DNA of 64,000 bases from assembly GCA_964370205.1 (NCBI GenBank), contig CAYJIK010000001.1, forward strand, positions 19,623-83,622, read 5' to 3'. The translations under genes were made by a program, and so were the position numbers. Under the pieces are notes generated by a model. That model had not been told where the DNA came from and searched no databases. It saw only the letters and a list, made by a program, of their open reading frames with translations. Source of the DNA: DAMCAP01 sp964370205. GTDB lineage: Bacteria; Bacillota; Clostridia; Oscillospirales; Ruminococcaceae. How positions within the stretch are numbered: the first letter of the stretch is position 1; each line of letters begins with the position of its first letter. Of this stretch, positions 1 through 7,810 are shown piece by piece.

Positions 1-1
1 G

Positions 2-451
2 AGCGATTTCTACAAGACAAAGGATATACACATCCATTTCCCCGAAGGTGCAGTCCCCAAGGACGGCCCATCGGCAGGTATAGCAATCTGCACGGCAGTG
101 GTGTCCGCACTTACAAATAGGAAAGTAAGCAGAGTTGTCGCCATGACAGGTGAGATAACGCTTAGAGGCAAGGTGCTTGCTATCGGAGGACTAAAGGAGA
201 AATCAATGGCGGCACACCGAGCAGGCTTGACAACCGTGATTATCCCCAAAGATAACGAACCTGACCTGGATGAAGTGGACGAAGCTGTTAAAAACTCGAT
301 AAAGTTCGTTACTGTCACCGATGCACATCAAGTGCTTGCACTCACACTGGAAAAAGCGGATGAACAGTTATACGACTTTGACGAATGCAAAAGCGTAGGT
401 ATAGAAACACCGCCTATGTTTGAACAAAACGTTGTACCTGTTACAGTGTAA
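2..451 (+). CDS. lon: ATP-dependent Lon protease, C-terminal part (cut by window edge)
   Basis: The last 149 residues of Lon, a cytosolic AAA+ serine protease that degrades misfolded and regulatory proteins. The visible part is the proteolytic domain. The catalytic Ser lies in the PKDGPSAG motif (codon 71-73) and the catalytic Lys in GGLKEK (codon 194-196), so the Ser-Lys dyad is intact. The reading frame is open from base 2; the ATPase and N-terminal domains lie outside the window. It is followed by a hairpin terminator and then ysxC, the lon-ysxC order known from Bacillus. The acidic tail after the domain is about 25 residues. The gene is partial only because of the window edge. Confidence 0.96.
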   Translation, partial: SDFYKTKDIHIHFPEGAVPKDGPSAGIAICTAVVSALTNRKVSRVVAMTGEITLRGKVLAIGGLKEKSMAAHRAGLTTVIIPKDNEPDLDEVDEAVKNSIKFVTVTDAHQVLALTLEKADEQLYDFDECKSVGIETPPMFEQNVVPVTV

Positions 452-459
452 ACATATAT

Positions 460-500
460 TACGGCAACTCTGTTTTTAGGGGTTGCCGTATTTGCTATTT
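460..500 (+). terminator. Rho-independent terminator after lon
   Basis: A perfect 9-bp stem, TACGGCAAC (460-468) with GTTGCCGTA (482-490), is followed by a T-rich stretch. It starts 9 bases after the lon stop codon. Confidence 0.7.
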
Positions 501-585
501 GTGTTACAATATAATAGAAGAAATTTAGTACCGTTACAGTGAACGGTATACACATAAACAAAGTTAACAAAGAAAGGCTGACCGT

Positions 586-1203
586 ATGAATACGAATGAT
601 ATTAAACTGTCCGACGTTAAATTTGAAAGCTCCTTTGGAGTGGCGTCACAGTTGCCGCCCTCTGATTTGCCCGAAGTTATTTTTGCAGGGCGTTCAAATG
701 TTGGCAAAAGTTCGCTGATAAACAAGTTCTTTAATAGAAAATCGCTTGCTAGAGTTAGCTCCATGCCGGGCAAGACAATCACCATTAACTTCTTCAGCTG
801 TAGTGAAGTGATGTTTGTGGACCTCCCCGGCTACGGCTATGCGAAGAGAAGCCGCAGTGAACAGGAGCGTTTTTCCAAGCTAATTGACGGCTACTTCGCT
901 ATGGAGCGTGATATCGCTCTGGTCATACTGCTGCTTGACATGCGCCACCCACCGTCAAAAGACGACCAGCTGATGATTAACTTTCTACGTCAAGTGGAGT
1001 TACCGTTTATAGTTGCGCTCACAAAGGCGGACAAACTTAACAAAACAAACCGTGCGGAGCGCCTCTCACTAATTCACAAAGAAATACCAAACGGCGAAGA
1101 TATAGAATATGTCATAACTTCCTCGTCAAACGGCGAAGGGATGGACAATTTGTTAGAAGCTGTCAAGCGGTACACATACACAGAGCCGATGGAGCAGGAC
1201 TAA
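586..1203 (+). CDS. ysxC: Ribosome biogenesis GTP-binding protein YsxC/EngB
   Basis: A 205-residue TRAFAC-class GTPase needed for assembly of the 50S ribosomal subunit. G1 is GRSNVGKS (residues 35-42), the switch region contains PGKT (61-64), G3 is DLPG (79-82), and G4 is TKADK in the C-terminal half. Length matches the family (about 195-210). An AAAGG Shine-Dalgarno sits just upstream of the ATG. It lies directly downstream of lon, as in many Firmicutes, with its own start after a terminator. Confidence 0.96.
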   Translation: MNTNDIKLSDVKFESSFGVASQLPPSDLPEVIFAGRSNVGKSSLINKFFNRKSLARVSSMPGKTITINFFSCSEVMFVDLPGYGYAKRSRSEQERFSKLIDGYFAMERDIALVILLLDMRHPPSKDDQLMINFLRQVELPFIVALTKADKLNKTNRAERLSLIHKEIPNGEDIEYVITSSSNGEGMDNLLEAVKRYTYTEPMEQD

Positions 1204-1243
1204 CCGAAACATAATATTACAATCATACGGGAAGGTATTAACG

Positions 1244-1999
1244 ATGAACACATACGGAAGCTTTGCGTATCACTACGATCGATTTATTGGGGATATAGAC
1301 TACAAATGCAGAGCGAACTACTTTGACAAGCTCATTAAAGGACACACAAAAGTGTCCACCCACTCAAAGCGAAACAAGGGTATCTTGCTTGACCTTGCAT
1401 GTGGGACAGGTAGCTTGTCGGTAGAGATGGCGAAACTGGGTTATGACGTTGTGGGCGTTGATGGCTCGGAGGAAATGCTAGGCGTCGCTATGGGTAAGGA
1501 AGGACTTGAAGAGGTGCTCCTGCTTCATCAAAACATGACCGACCTCGACCTTTACGGCACTGTAGACGCTGTAGTCTGCGCACTTGACAGCATAAACCAC
1601 CTTGCTGACATCAAGGAAGTCGGCAAGGTTTTTGAGCGTGTCGCCCTCTTTTTAGAGCAGGGAGGAGTGTTTATATTCGACGTCAACTCGGCATATAAAC
1701 ACAGGCATGTACTGGCGGATAACACGTTTGTATACGAACAGGACGAAGACATACTTGTCTGGCGAAACTATACGAACAGAAATCTTATAACAGATATAGA
1801 GATAGACATATTCGCAAAGGAAAACGGAAACTACATACGTGTGACTGAACGCTTCACAGAAAGAGCCTACCCTGTAAAAAACCTGGTAAACCTCCTGAAA
1901 AAGTCAGGCTTTGAGGACATAAAAATTTACGCCGCCGACACACAAAAGCCGCCCACAATCAAATGCGAGCGGCTGGTGTTTTTAGCTGTTAAGGCATAG
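1244..1999 (+). CDS. Class I SAM-dependent methyltransferase (YqeM-like)
   Basis: A 251-residue Rossmann-fold methyltransferase. Motif I, LLDLACGTGS, is at about residues 48-57, followed by VVGVDGSEEML, whose acidic residue should bind the SAM ribose. The N-terminus (GSFAYHYDRFI) resembles the small YqeM-type methyltransferases of Firmicutes. The substrate cannot be told from sequence. Its stop is one base from the end of the convergent HAD gene, with no room for a terminator. It starts 41 bases after ysxC and probably shares its transcript. Confidence 0.85.
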   Translation: MNTYGSFAYHYDRFIGDIDYKCRANYFDKLIKGHTKVSTHSKRNKGILLDLACGTGSLSVEMAKLGYDVVGVDGSEEMLGVAMGKEGLEEVLLLHQNMTDLDLYGTVDAVVCALDSINHLADIKEVGKVFERVALFLEQGGVFIFDVNSAYKHRHVLADNTFVYEQDEDILVWRNYTNRNLITDIEIDIFAKENGNYIRVTERFTERAYPVKNLVNLLKKSGFEDIKIYAADTQKPPTIKCERLVFLAVKA

Positions 2000-2000
2000 G

Positions 2001-2633
2001 TTAGCCGAGTAGTTTTTTAGATGCATCGTAGATTTCACTGCCATGCGAGACTATTATGTCGGCTTTTTCTATCTCAAACGGAGTGTAGCTGTAGCCACAA
2101 CCGACAAACGGTATGTTGTTAAAACGTGCGGCGTCAATATCGTAGACACGGTCGCCCACCATGACAGCGGAAGACGGTTTAACCCTGTCAAGCAGGAGCT
2201 TTAGCGTGTCATTCTTAGTAAGTCCGGGGAGAAGTTCTTGTTTATGGTCTACCGGTAGCTTCATAATATCTACCACGAGGTCTATATACTCCATCGGTGC
2301 ATTTGAGCAGACAGCCACTAAAATACCGTCTTCATGTAGCTTTTCGATAGTCTCACGAATCCCGGGAAACGGTGCGGCGAGTTCTGCAATATACTGGGTC
2401 TCCCAGTAGAACTCCCTCTTTAAAAAGTACTCAGCTTCCTCCGCTGTCAGGTCGGGCATCAACTCATAAACGTAGTCGATCCCTCTTTTCCCCAGGCAGC
2501 CTACAAGCTGTTCGTCGGTGAACACGCTGTCGTCCCTACCGAGGTCCTTAATAGCACTGCGCTGTGCAGGCACTGAGTACATATGGGTTTGGCTAATCGT
2601 GCCGTCCATATCAAATACAACCATTTGCTTCAT
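2001..2633 (-). CDS. HAD-superfamily hydrolase (phosphoglycolate phosphatase-like)
   Basis: A 210-residue haloacid dehalogenase-type phosphatase. Motif I is VVFDMDGTIS (residues 5-14), carrying the nucleophile and acid/base Asp. A Ser in AVCSNAP fits motif II. MVGDRVYDIDAA, with its acidic pair, is motif III/IV. The cap lies between motifs I and II, as in the Gph/PgmB group. The substrate is undetermined. It is one of only two minus-strand genes in the first 34 kb and converges on the methyltransferase gene. Confidence 0.85.
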   Translation of the reverse strand: MKQMVVFDMDGTISQTHMYSVPAQRSAIKDLGRDDSVFTDEQLVGCLGKRGIDYVYELMPDLTAEEAEYFLKREFYWETQYIAELAAPFPGIRETIEKLHEDGILVAVCSNAPMEYIDLVVDIMKLPVDHKQELLPGLTKNDTLKLLLDRVKPSSAVMVGDRVYDIDAARFNNIPFVGCGYSYTPFEIEKADIIVSHGSEIYDASKKLLG

Positions 2634-2768
2634 TTTCTATTCTCCTTTTAATGTTTGGCACTGCCAAATTAATAAACCATATTTTTTCTTTGCTATTCTA
2701 CAACATTATACTTTATTTTTACGGTTTGGTCTATATAATTTTTGCAATAGAATGTGTAAAAATAACTG

Positions 2769-2797
2769 TTGGTTTTTTGAGTGGAAAATGATATAAT
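2769..2797 (+). promoter_or_regulatory. Sigma-A-type promoter for the coiled-coil gene
   Basis: TTGGTT (2769-2774), a 17-base spacer and a perfect TATAAT (2792-2797). It would give a leader of about 95 bases before the ATG at 2900. The 266-bp interval between the divergent genes holds nothing else I recognise. Confidence 0.55.
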
Positions 2798-2899
2798 TAA
2801 CTAAAATGCAAAGAGCGTAGAGGTTGCATCAAACCATGGACTTTTTCATAATCGTGGTTATTTTTCACAGCTTTAAAACCACAAAAGGATGGTAACCGC

Positions 2900-3376
2900 A
2901 TGAAGAAAAAAGTACTGCTCAAAGGGTGTATTGTCGGTGGGTTTGATAGAGAACAGGTGCTTAGGCATATTGAAAACATGCGTGAGAGCCATAACGATGA
3001 GCGTGAGGGATATATACGTAAAATCGAGGAGCTGACGGTAAAACTTTCCGATAGAGAGCATTTGCTGGATTTGATGGAGGAAAGAGGAAACGTCGCAAAA
3101 GATGACCTCCACCGTGAGCAGCTTCGCTGTAATGAGCTTTCCGAGATGGTGGACAACCTCACATCAGAAGTGCGAAACGTCAGGCTTGAAAACTTTGAAA
3201 AGCAAAGGGAACAGGAAAACGTCGCTCGACTGGTCAAAGACAACCTAAGCTTGTCTCTACAGCTTTCCGAAGCACGCTCCGAGCTTAGCGACACTCATAT
3301 TATACTGGGTAAAGTGATGAACATACTGGCAGGACGGATAACCGAAATAGATGAAACACTGATAATTGACAGCTAG
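2900..3376 (+). CDS. DivIVA-like coiled-coil protein, uncharacterised
   Basis: A 158-residue, highly charged protein predicted to be almost entirely helical and coiled-coil from about residue 20. The N-terminus KGCIVGGFDREQVLRHIENM resembles the membrane-binding head of DivIVA/GpsB proteins (GYD.x.EVD.xI pattern), so a cell-pole or division-site scaffold is possible. That is inference only: no catalytic motif is present. It has its own promoter and an AAAGGATGG-type ribosome binding site, and is followed by ispD. A genuine divIVA lies at 23.6 kb, so this would be a shorter paralogue. Confidence 0.6.
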   Translation: MKKKVLLKGCIVGGFDREQVLRHIENMRESHNDEREGYIRKIEELTVKLSDREHLLDLMEERGNVAKDDLHREQLRCNELSEMVDNLTSEVRNVRLENFEKQREQENVARLVKDNLSLSLQLSEARSELSDTHIILGKVMNILAGRITEIDETLIIDS

Positions 3377-3443
3377 AATGTATCATTTTCATACTGTTTC
3401 GTGTACAAATGAGTTATGAGTATAAATGAAAGGCGAGTGAACG

Positions 3444-4145
3444 ATGCCACTTTTTTCAAAACGCTCTGATAGTAAAGTAGCTGTCACCGCTGTTATAGTG
3501 GCGGCAGGGAGTTCTGTCCGAATGGGCGAGAATAAAATGTTTATCCCTCTGCTTGATAGGACAGTTATAGAACACACGGTGGACACGTTTGTGTACTGCC
3601 GTGATGTAACAGATATAGTGCTAGTAACATCGGAGGAGAGCATACCGCAGATGTACGAGCTGTTTGGCGAGTGTGACAAGCTTCGCTGTATTGTACGTGG
3701 AGGTGTTACACGTACTGCGTCGGTGTCACACGGTGTAAATGCAATCACGTGGAAGTGCGATTATATTGCTATCCACGACGGCGCACGTCCGCTGGTCACT
3801 GATACGCTTATTTCAAACGTTATCCATGACGCAAAGCTTCACGGTGCCGCAACCGCCGCTGTTGCCAGCGTGGACACTGTTAAGATAGCGAAGGACGGTT
3901 TTGTGCAGTCCACACCACTGCGTAGTACTGTCTACTCGGTGCAAACTCCGCAGGTGTTTCGCTACGGCGACTTTTTGCGAGCGTTAGGGGACAGCAAAGG
4001 CGAGTATACAGACGACTGCCAACTCATGGAAGAGCAGGGCTACCCCGTCTACCTTTCGCAGGGGGACTCTCACAATATAAAGGTAACCACCCCCGGGGAC
4101 ATAGCACTGGCGGAATTTTATTTAGAGGAATATGAGTATGTTTAG
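3444..4145 (+). CDS. ispD: 2-C-methyl-D-erythritol 4-phosphate cytidylyltransferase
   Basis: A 233-residue IspD, the third enzyme of the MEP isoprenoid pathway, which joins CTP to MEP. The nucleotide-binding loop VAAGSSVRMGENKMF begins at about residue 17, with the expected Arg and Lys. IHDGARPLV and TPQVFRYGD are the other family signatures, and YTDDCQLME carries the conserved acidic residues. There is a short extra N-terminus of about 12 residues. It overlaps ispF by 8 bases, indicating translational coupling. Confidence 0.95.
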   Translation: MPLFSKRSDSKVAVTAVIVAAGSSVRMGENKMFIPLLDRTVIEHTVDTFVYCRDVTDIVLVTSEESIPQMYELFGECDKLRCIVRGGVTRTASVSHGVNAITWKCDYIAIHDGARPLVTDTLISNVIHDAKLHGAATAAVASVDTVKIAKDGFVQSTPLRSTVYSVQTPQVFRYGDFLRALGDSKGEYTDDCQLMEEQGYPVYLSQGDSHNIKVTTPGDIALAEFYLEEYEYV

Positions 4146-4614
4146 GATAGGTCACGGTTATGATGTACATAAACTTGTAGAGGGGCGTAAGCTTATACTT
4201 GGCGGTGTCCATATACCGCATTGTTTAGGTCTCCTGGGGCACTCGGACGCTGATGTGCTTACACACAGCATTATAGACAGCCTACTCGGTGCCGCCGCAC
4301 TCGGGGACATCGGCAGGCATTTCCCCGATAGTGATGAACAGTATAAAGGTGCAGACAGTTTAGCGCTTCTTAGCAAAGTCTCATCAATGCTTGCAGAAAA
4401 GGGCTATGAAGTGGCGAATATCGACTGCACTATAGTAGCACAGAAACCAAAACTGTCCCCCTACATTGCCGAGATGGAGGAACGGATAGCGCAGGTCTTA
4501 TCACTACCTACCGACTGGGTAAATGTCAAGGCCACCACCGAAGAAGGACTGGGCTTTACAGGTGAGCAGAAGGGGATAAGCGCATTTGCGGTCTCGCTTT
4601 TGCGGAGGATGTAG
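4138..4614 (+). CDS. ispF: 2-C-methyl-D-erythritol 2,4-cyclodiphosphate synthase
   Basis: A 158-residue IspF, which closes the cyclic diphosphate in the MEP pathway. Asp9 and His11 in GHGYDVH, and the His of LLGHSDADVL, are the divalent metal ligands. VKATTEEGLGFTG is the C-terminal signature. I start it at ATG 4138 because AGAGGA (4124-4129) is spaced 8 bases from it and only 2 from the in-frame ATG at 4132. The product then begins MFRIGHGYDVH, the usual family N-terminus. The overlap with ispD shows an operon. Confidence 0.96.
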   Translation: MFRIGHGYDVHKLVEGRKLILGGVHIPHCLGLLGHSDADVLTHSIIDSLLGAAALGDIGRHFPDSDEQYKGADSLALLSKVSSMLAEKGYEVANIDCTIVAQKPKLSPYIAEMEERIAQVLSLPTDWVNVKATTEEGLGFTGEQKGISAFAVSLLRRM

Positions 4615-4644
4615 GAGAGTGGATTAAACTTTTAGAGATAAGCT

Positions 4645-5457
4645 ATGTTTTACAGTGCAAAAAATTGCAATATCGACATAGATGGCACTACAATGGATTA
4701 TGTAACGTTTGGGAATGGTAAAAAGAACTTAATCATAATACCCGGTTTAGGAGATGCGTTAAAAACAGTTAAGGGAATGGCGTTTATTCTTTCTTTTATG
4801 TACAGGATTTTTGTTAAAGATTACAAAGTATACGTCTTCAGCAGAAAAAACAAGCTCCCCGATGACTACCGAACTAAAGACATGGCGAAAGATTTAGCTG
4901 TTGTTTTAAACAAATTGGGGATTGATAAAGCTTTTGTGCTTGGTGTTTCGCAAGGCGGCATGATTGCTCAATATCTCGCTTTGGATCACCCTGAAATAGT
5001 GGAAAAGCTTGTACTCGCAGTTACATTATGCAGACCAAACAACACATCAAAAGCAGTTCTGAATGACTGGATAAACCCGGCTCAAGCCGGTGACTTTAAA
5101 AGTATTTTTGTTGACACTGCCGAAAAAACATATACAGAGAAAAAATTAAAACACATCAGAATATTTTACCCACTACTTTGTAAAATCTCCAAGCCTAAAA
5201 GCCTTAACAGGTTTATTGTACAAGCAAATTCTTGTTTGAACCATGATTGCTATAACGACATTTCAAAGATAAAATGTCCGACATTTGTAATAGGTGGCGG
5301 TGATGACAAAATTGCCTGCAAAACAGCTGCTACAGAGATGTCAAGACAAATAATTAACAGTAGACTTAAAATATATAAAGGGTATGGGCATGGCACATAT
5401 GAGGAAGCAAAAGATTTTAATAATCTGGTGCTAGGTTTCTTAAATGACGGAGTATAA
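4645..5457 (+). CDS. Alpha/beta hydrolase
   Basis: A 270-residue alpha/beta-hydrolase-fold protein. The nucleophile elbow is GVSQGG (Ser at about residue 105), NLIIIPGLGD is the oxyanion-hole region, GGGDDKIAC contains a likely acid, and YKGYGHGTYEEA the catalytic His. The substrate is unknown. No RBS as strong as its neighbours' is seen. Sampled 60-base lines are about 32-38% GC, against 43-48% in ispF and cdaA on either side, so it may have been acquired separately. A hairpin with a T7 tail follows. Confidence 0.8.
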   Translation: MFYSAKNCNIDIDGTTMDYVTFGNGKKNLIIIPGLGDALKTVKGMAFILSFMYRIFVKDYKVYVFSRKNKLPDDYRTKDMAKDLAVVLNKLGIDKAFVLGVSQGGMIAQYLALDHPEIVEKLVLAVTLCRPNNTSKAVLNDWINPAQAGDFKSIFVDTAEKTYTEKKLKHIRIFYPLLCKISKPKSLNRFIVQANSCLNHDCYNDISKIKCPTFVIGGGDDKIACKTAATEMSRQIINSRLKIYKGYGHGTYEEAKDFNNLVLGFLNDGV

Positions 5458-5526
5458 TGTTTACATTTTGGAGCTAGACACCTCTTGACGAAGTAGTTTA
5501 ATAACTTGTGAGAAACAAATGTCAAT

Positions 5527-5555
5527 TTGACGTAATATTTTAAAAAGGCTATAGA
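5527..5555 (+). promoter_or_regulatory. Candidate promoter for cdaA-cdaR
   Basis: TTGACG (5527-5532), a 17-base spacer and TATAGA (5550-5555). The -10 box lies inside the terminator-like hairpin that follows the hydrolase gene, so the assignment is tentative. Confidence 0.35.
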
Positions 5556-5570
5556 ACTGTAGCTTTTTTT
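5542..5570 (+). terminator. Terminator after the alpha/beta hydrolase
   Basis: AAAAAGGCTA (5542-5551) pairs with TAGC plus seven T (5560-5570), allowing one G-U pair, with a T-run at the 3' side. Confidence 0.6.
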
Positions 5571-5608
5571 ATGATAATATAAAAATACATAATGGTAGGG
5601 GTGAGGAT

Positions 5609-6457
5609 ATGTTTGCGGAGATAGTATCGCTGATACAGACGGTAAGCTTTCGGGATATCGTTGATGTATTGTTGGTGGCGTTTTTGATATTTCAAGCTAT
5701 AAAGCTTGTGAGGGACACGAGGGCGGCGCAGCTTGTCAAAGGGCTTGCGCTTATATTGCTTTTGTATTTGGTGTCCGACTTCTTTGACCTTGTCACCATG
5801 AACTTTTTGATAGCGGCACTACTGCAGATAAGTGCCACGGCTCTGCTGGTAGTGTTTCAACCTGAACTTAGGCGCGCGCTTGAACAGATGGGGCGCTCTC
5901 GTATAGGTAGCTCGTTTTTTCAGGCACCGTCTGATATTGATGAAGTAAACCGCCGTTGGAATGCCGCAATTCAGGAAATCGGAGATGCTGTAAAAGAGTT
6001 GTCCGATGAAAAGACCGGCGCACTTTTAGTAATAGAGCGTCAGACCATGTTAGGCGAGATAACCGCTACAGGCACGCTTGTGGACAGCGCTGTAAGTCAG
6101 GCGATCATTTGCAATCTGTTCTTTCCCAATTCGCCGCTTCATGACGGTGCGGTTATAGTGAGAGACGCAAGGGTGCATTCGGCAGGGTGTTTTTTGCCGC
6201 TTTCGGAAAATAATGAGATAAGCAAACAGCTGGGCACACGCCACAGAGCCGCTCTCGGTATGAGCGAGAATTCTGATGCTATTGTTATCATCGTGTCCGA
6301 GGAGACTGGTGTGATTTCTTCTGCCCGAAACGGCAGGCTCAAGAGGGGCTACACCTCCGCTCAGCTTGTTAATGAACTTCGTTCTTTGCTTATTTCTGAA
6401 AAAAGGAAGGAAGAAAAGCAAGGCTTTAAGCCCCTTTTCATGAAGGGTAAGAAATGA
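5609..6457 (+). CDS. cdaA: Diadenylate cyclase CdaA
   Basis: A 282-residue membrane-bound enzyme making cyclic di-AMP from two ATP; this messenger controls potassium and cell-wall homeostasis. Three hydrophobic segments lie in the first 85 residues. The DAC domain follows, with DGA at 179-181 and RHR at 211-213, the metal- and ATP-binding catalytic motifs. It has a GGTAGGGGTGAGG ribosome binding site and overlaps cdaR by four bases (ATGA), as in Bacillus and Listeria. glmM, the usual third gene, is not next to it here. Confidence 0.97.
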   Translation: MFAEIVSLIQTVSFRDIVDVLLVAFLIFQAIKLVRDTRAAQLVKGLALILLLYLVSDFFDLVTMNFLIAALLQISATALLVVFQPELRRALEQMGRSRIGSSFFQAPSDIDEVNRRWNAAIQEIGDAVKELSDEKTGALLVIERQTMLGEITATGTLVDSAVSQAIICNLFFPNSPLHDGAVIVRDARVHSAGCFLPLSENNEISKQLGTRHRAALGMSENSDAIVIIVSEETGVISSARNGRLKRGYTSAQLVNELRSLLISEKRKEEKQGFKPLFMKGKK

Positions 6458-7737
6458 ACATAATCAGAAATATAAACGTATATATAAAAAAGCTACTGCA
6501 AAACACCACTTTTCTACTTGTTCTGTCCGTCTTAGTGGCGTTTAGCCTATGGCTATGGGTAGTTACATTTATCGACACTAAGGTAGATGTCACGGTGAGG
6601 GACGTGCCTGTAGCAATAAATGTTGAAACCAGTGGAGCAGGTGGTTTGGGACTGGACACAATACTTGATGAGGAAGTGCAAGTTGATGTCGAGATAAACG
6701 GAGACCGAACTGTAGTGGGCTCTATAGACGCTGACGATATCCGTATAGAGGCGGTACTCTCTGACGTTACAGGGGCCGGGGTGTGGGAACTGCGCCTTGA
6801 GGGGTATGACTACCGCATAAAAGGCTTTGACATTGTCACCCTTAACCCTTCAACCATAAACGTACGCTTTGATTATATCCTTTCCAAGACACTACAGGTA
6901 GAGCCGCTGATTTCGGGGCTTAGCTTGCCCGAGGGTTATATTATGAGTGACGTGTTGGTGACACCGACCGAGTTGATGGTCACCGGCCCTGCAGCAGAGC
7001 TTTCGACTGTTGATACGGCGGCTGTAACTATATCGCTCGAGGATCCGCTCACTGATGTCACAACTGTAAACGGTGAAATCAGCTTGTTTGACCGCAATTT
7101 AATGGTCGTAGAAAATGAGTTGTTGTCTACTGATGTAAGTAATGTGTTAGTGACGATACCTGTGCTTAAGAAAAAGACGGTATCGGTGGACGCAGAGTTT
7201 GAGAACCATCCGGAGTCGTTTAGTGCGACAAGTCTTAACGATATTATAAGTCCAAACACTATTGAAATTGTTGGTAGCAGTAGCAGTGTGGACGCAATAG
7301 AACGGTTAAGCGTAGGGCCTATAGATATGACCAAGCTACAGCCCGGGATGGAGTTTGAGTTTGAACTCAGCTTCCTGTTAGGTACAAGACCAATGGACGA
7401 GGAAGTTACCACTGCCACAGTTACTATTCCCGAGGAGGGATACTCATCGAAGATCTTTAATGTGGAAACCGTCATGTTTGACAGCGTACCTAACGGTTTT
7501 GAGGTGGAGCTTGTTGATGAGTTTGTGCCTGAGGTGCTGGTTTACGGTCCTGAGGATATACTGGAAAACCTTGAAGCAGAGGATCTATTCGGGGAAGTGG
7601 ATTTGTTTACCTTGGAAACCGAAGAAGGTCAAATGTCAGTGCCTGTGTCAATACAGATTGACGGAGTAAACAGCTGCTGGGTATTCGGTGAATATACAGC
7701 TACAATAGATATAACGGAAATAGTAGAAGCGTCATAA
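6454..7737 (+). CDS. cdaR: YbbR-domain protein, CdaA regulator CdaR
   Basis: A 427-residue protein anchored by one N-terminal membrane segment (about residues 18-38), with the rest outside the cell. The extracellular part is made of repeated beta-rich YbbR domains, probably four, recognisable by recurrent VTGPAAELSTVDTAAV-like and VPVSIQIDG-like strands. In other Firmicutes CdaR binds CdaA and modulates c-di-AMP output. The four-base overlap with cdaA supports this role. There are few Cys or catalytic-type motifs, consistent with a scaffold. Confidence 0.9.
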   Translation: MNIIRNINVYIKKLLQNTTFLLVLSVLVAFSLWLWVVTFIDTKVDVTVRDVPVAINVETSGAGGLGLDTILDEEVQVDVEINGDRTVVGSIDADDIRIEAVLSDVTGAGVWELRLEGYDYRIKGFDIVTLNPSTINVRFDYILSKTLQVEPLISGLSLPEGYIMSDVLVTPTELMVTGPAAELSTVDTAAVTISLEDPLTDVTTVNGEISLFDRNLMVVENELLSTDVSNVLVTIPVLKKKTVSVDAEFENHPESFSATSLNDIISPNTIEIVGSSSSVDAIERLSVGPIDMTKLQPGMEFEFELSFLLGTRPMDEEVTTATVTIPEEGYSSKIFNVETVMFDSVPNGFEVELVDEFVPEVLVYGPEDILENLEAEDLFGEVDLFTLETEEGQMSVPVSIQIDGVNSCWVFGEYTATIDITEIVEAS

Positions 7738-7751
7738 TTGAAAGGGGGTAA

Positions 7752-7804
7752 GCCCACATTTTAGGTCTGTGTGGTGGTTGGCTGTACAGGCTTATGATGT
7801 GGGC
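7752..7804 (+). promoter_or_regulatory. Inverted repeat between Shine-Dalgarno and start codon of the COG2509 gene
   Basis: GCCCACAT (7752-7759) and ATGTGGGC (7797-7804) form a perfect 8-bp stem. A strong Shine-Dalgarno, AAAGGGGG, lies at 7741-7748 and the ATG at 7811. Folding would bring the two to an effective spacing of about 9 bases. Confidence 0.5.
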
Positions 7805-7810
7805 ATAATC

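Noticed and set aside
2..451. Truncated lon pseudogene
   Set aside because: It is cut only by the window edge; the catalytic dyad and the stop are normal.
6936..7475. Minus-strand frame of 179 codons inside cdaR
   Set aside because: A Ser/Thr/Val-rich mirror of cdaR with no motif.
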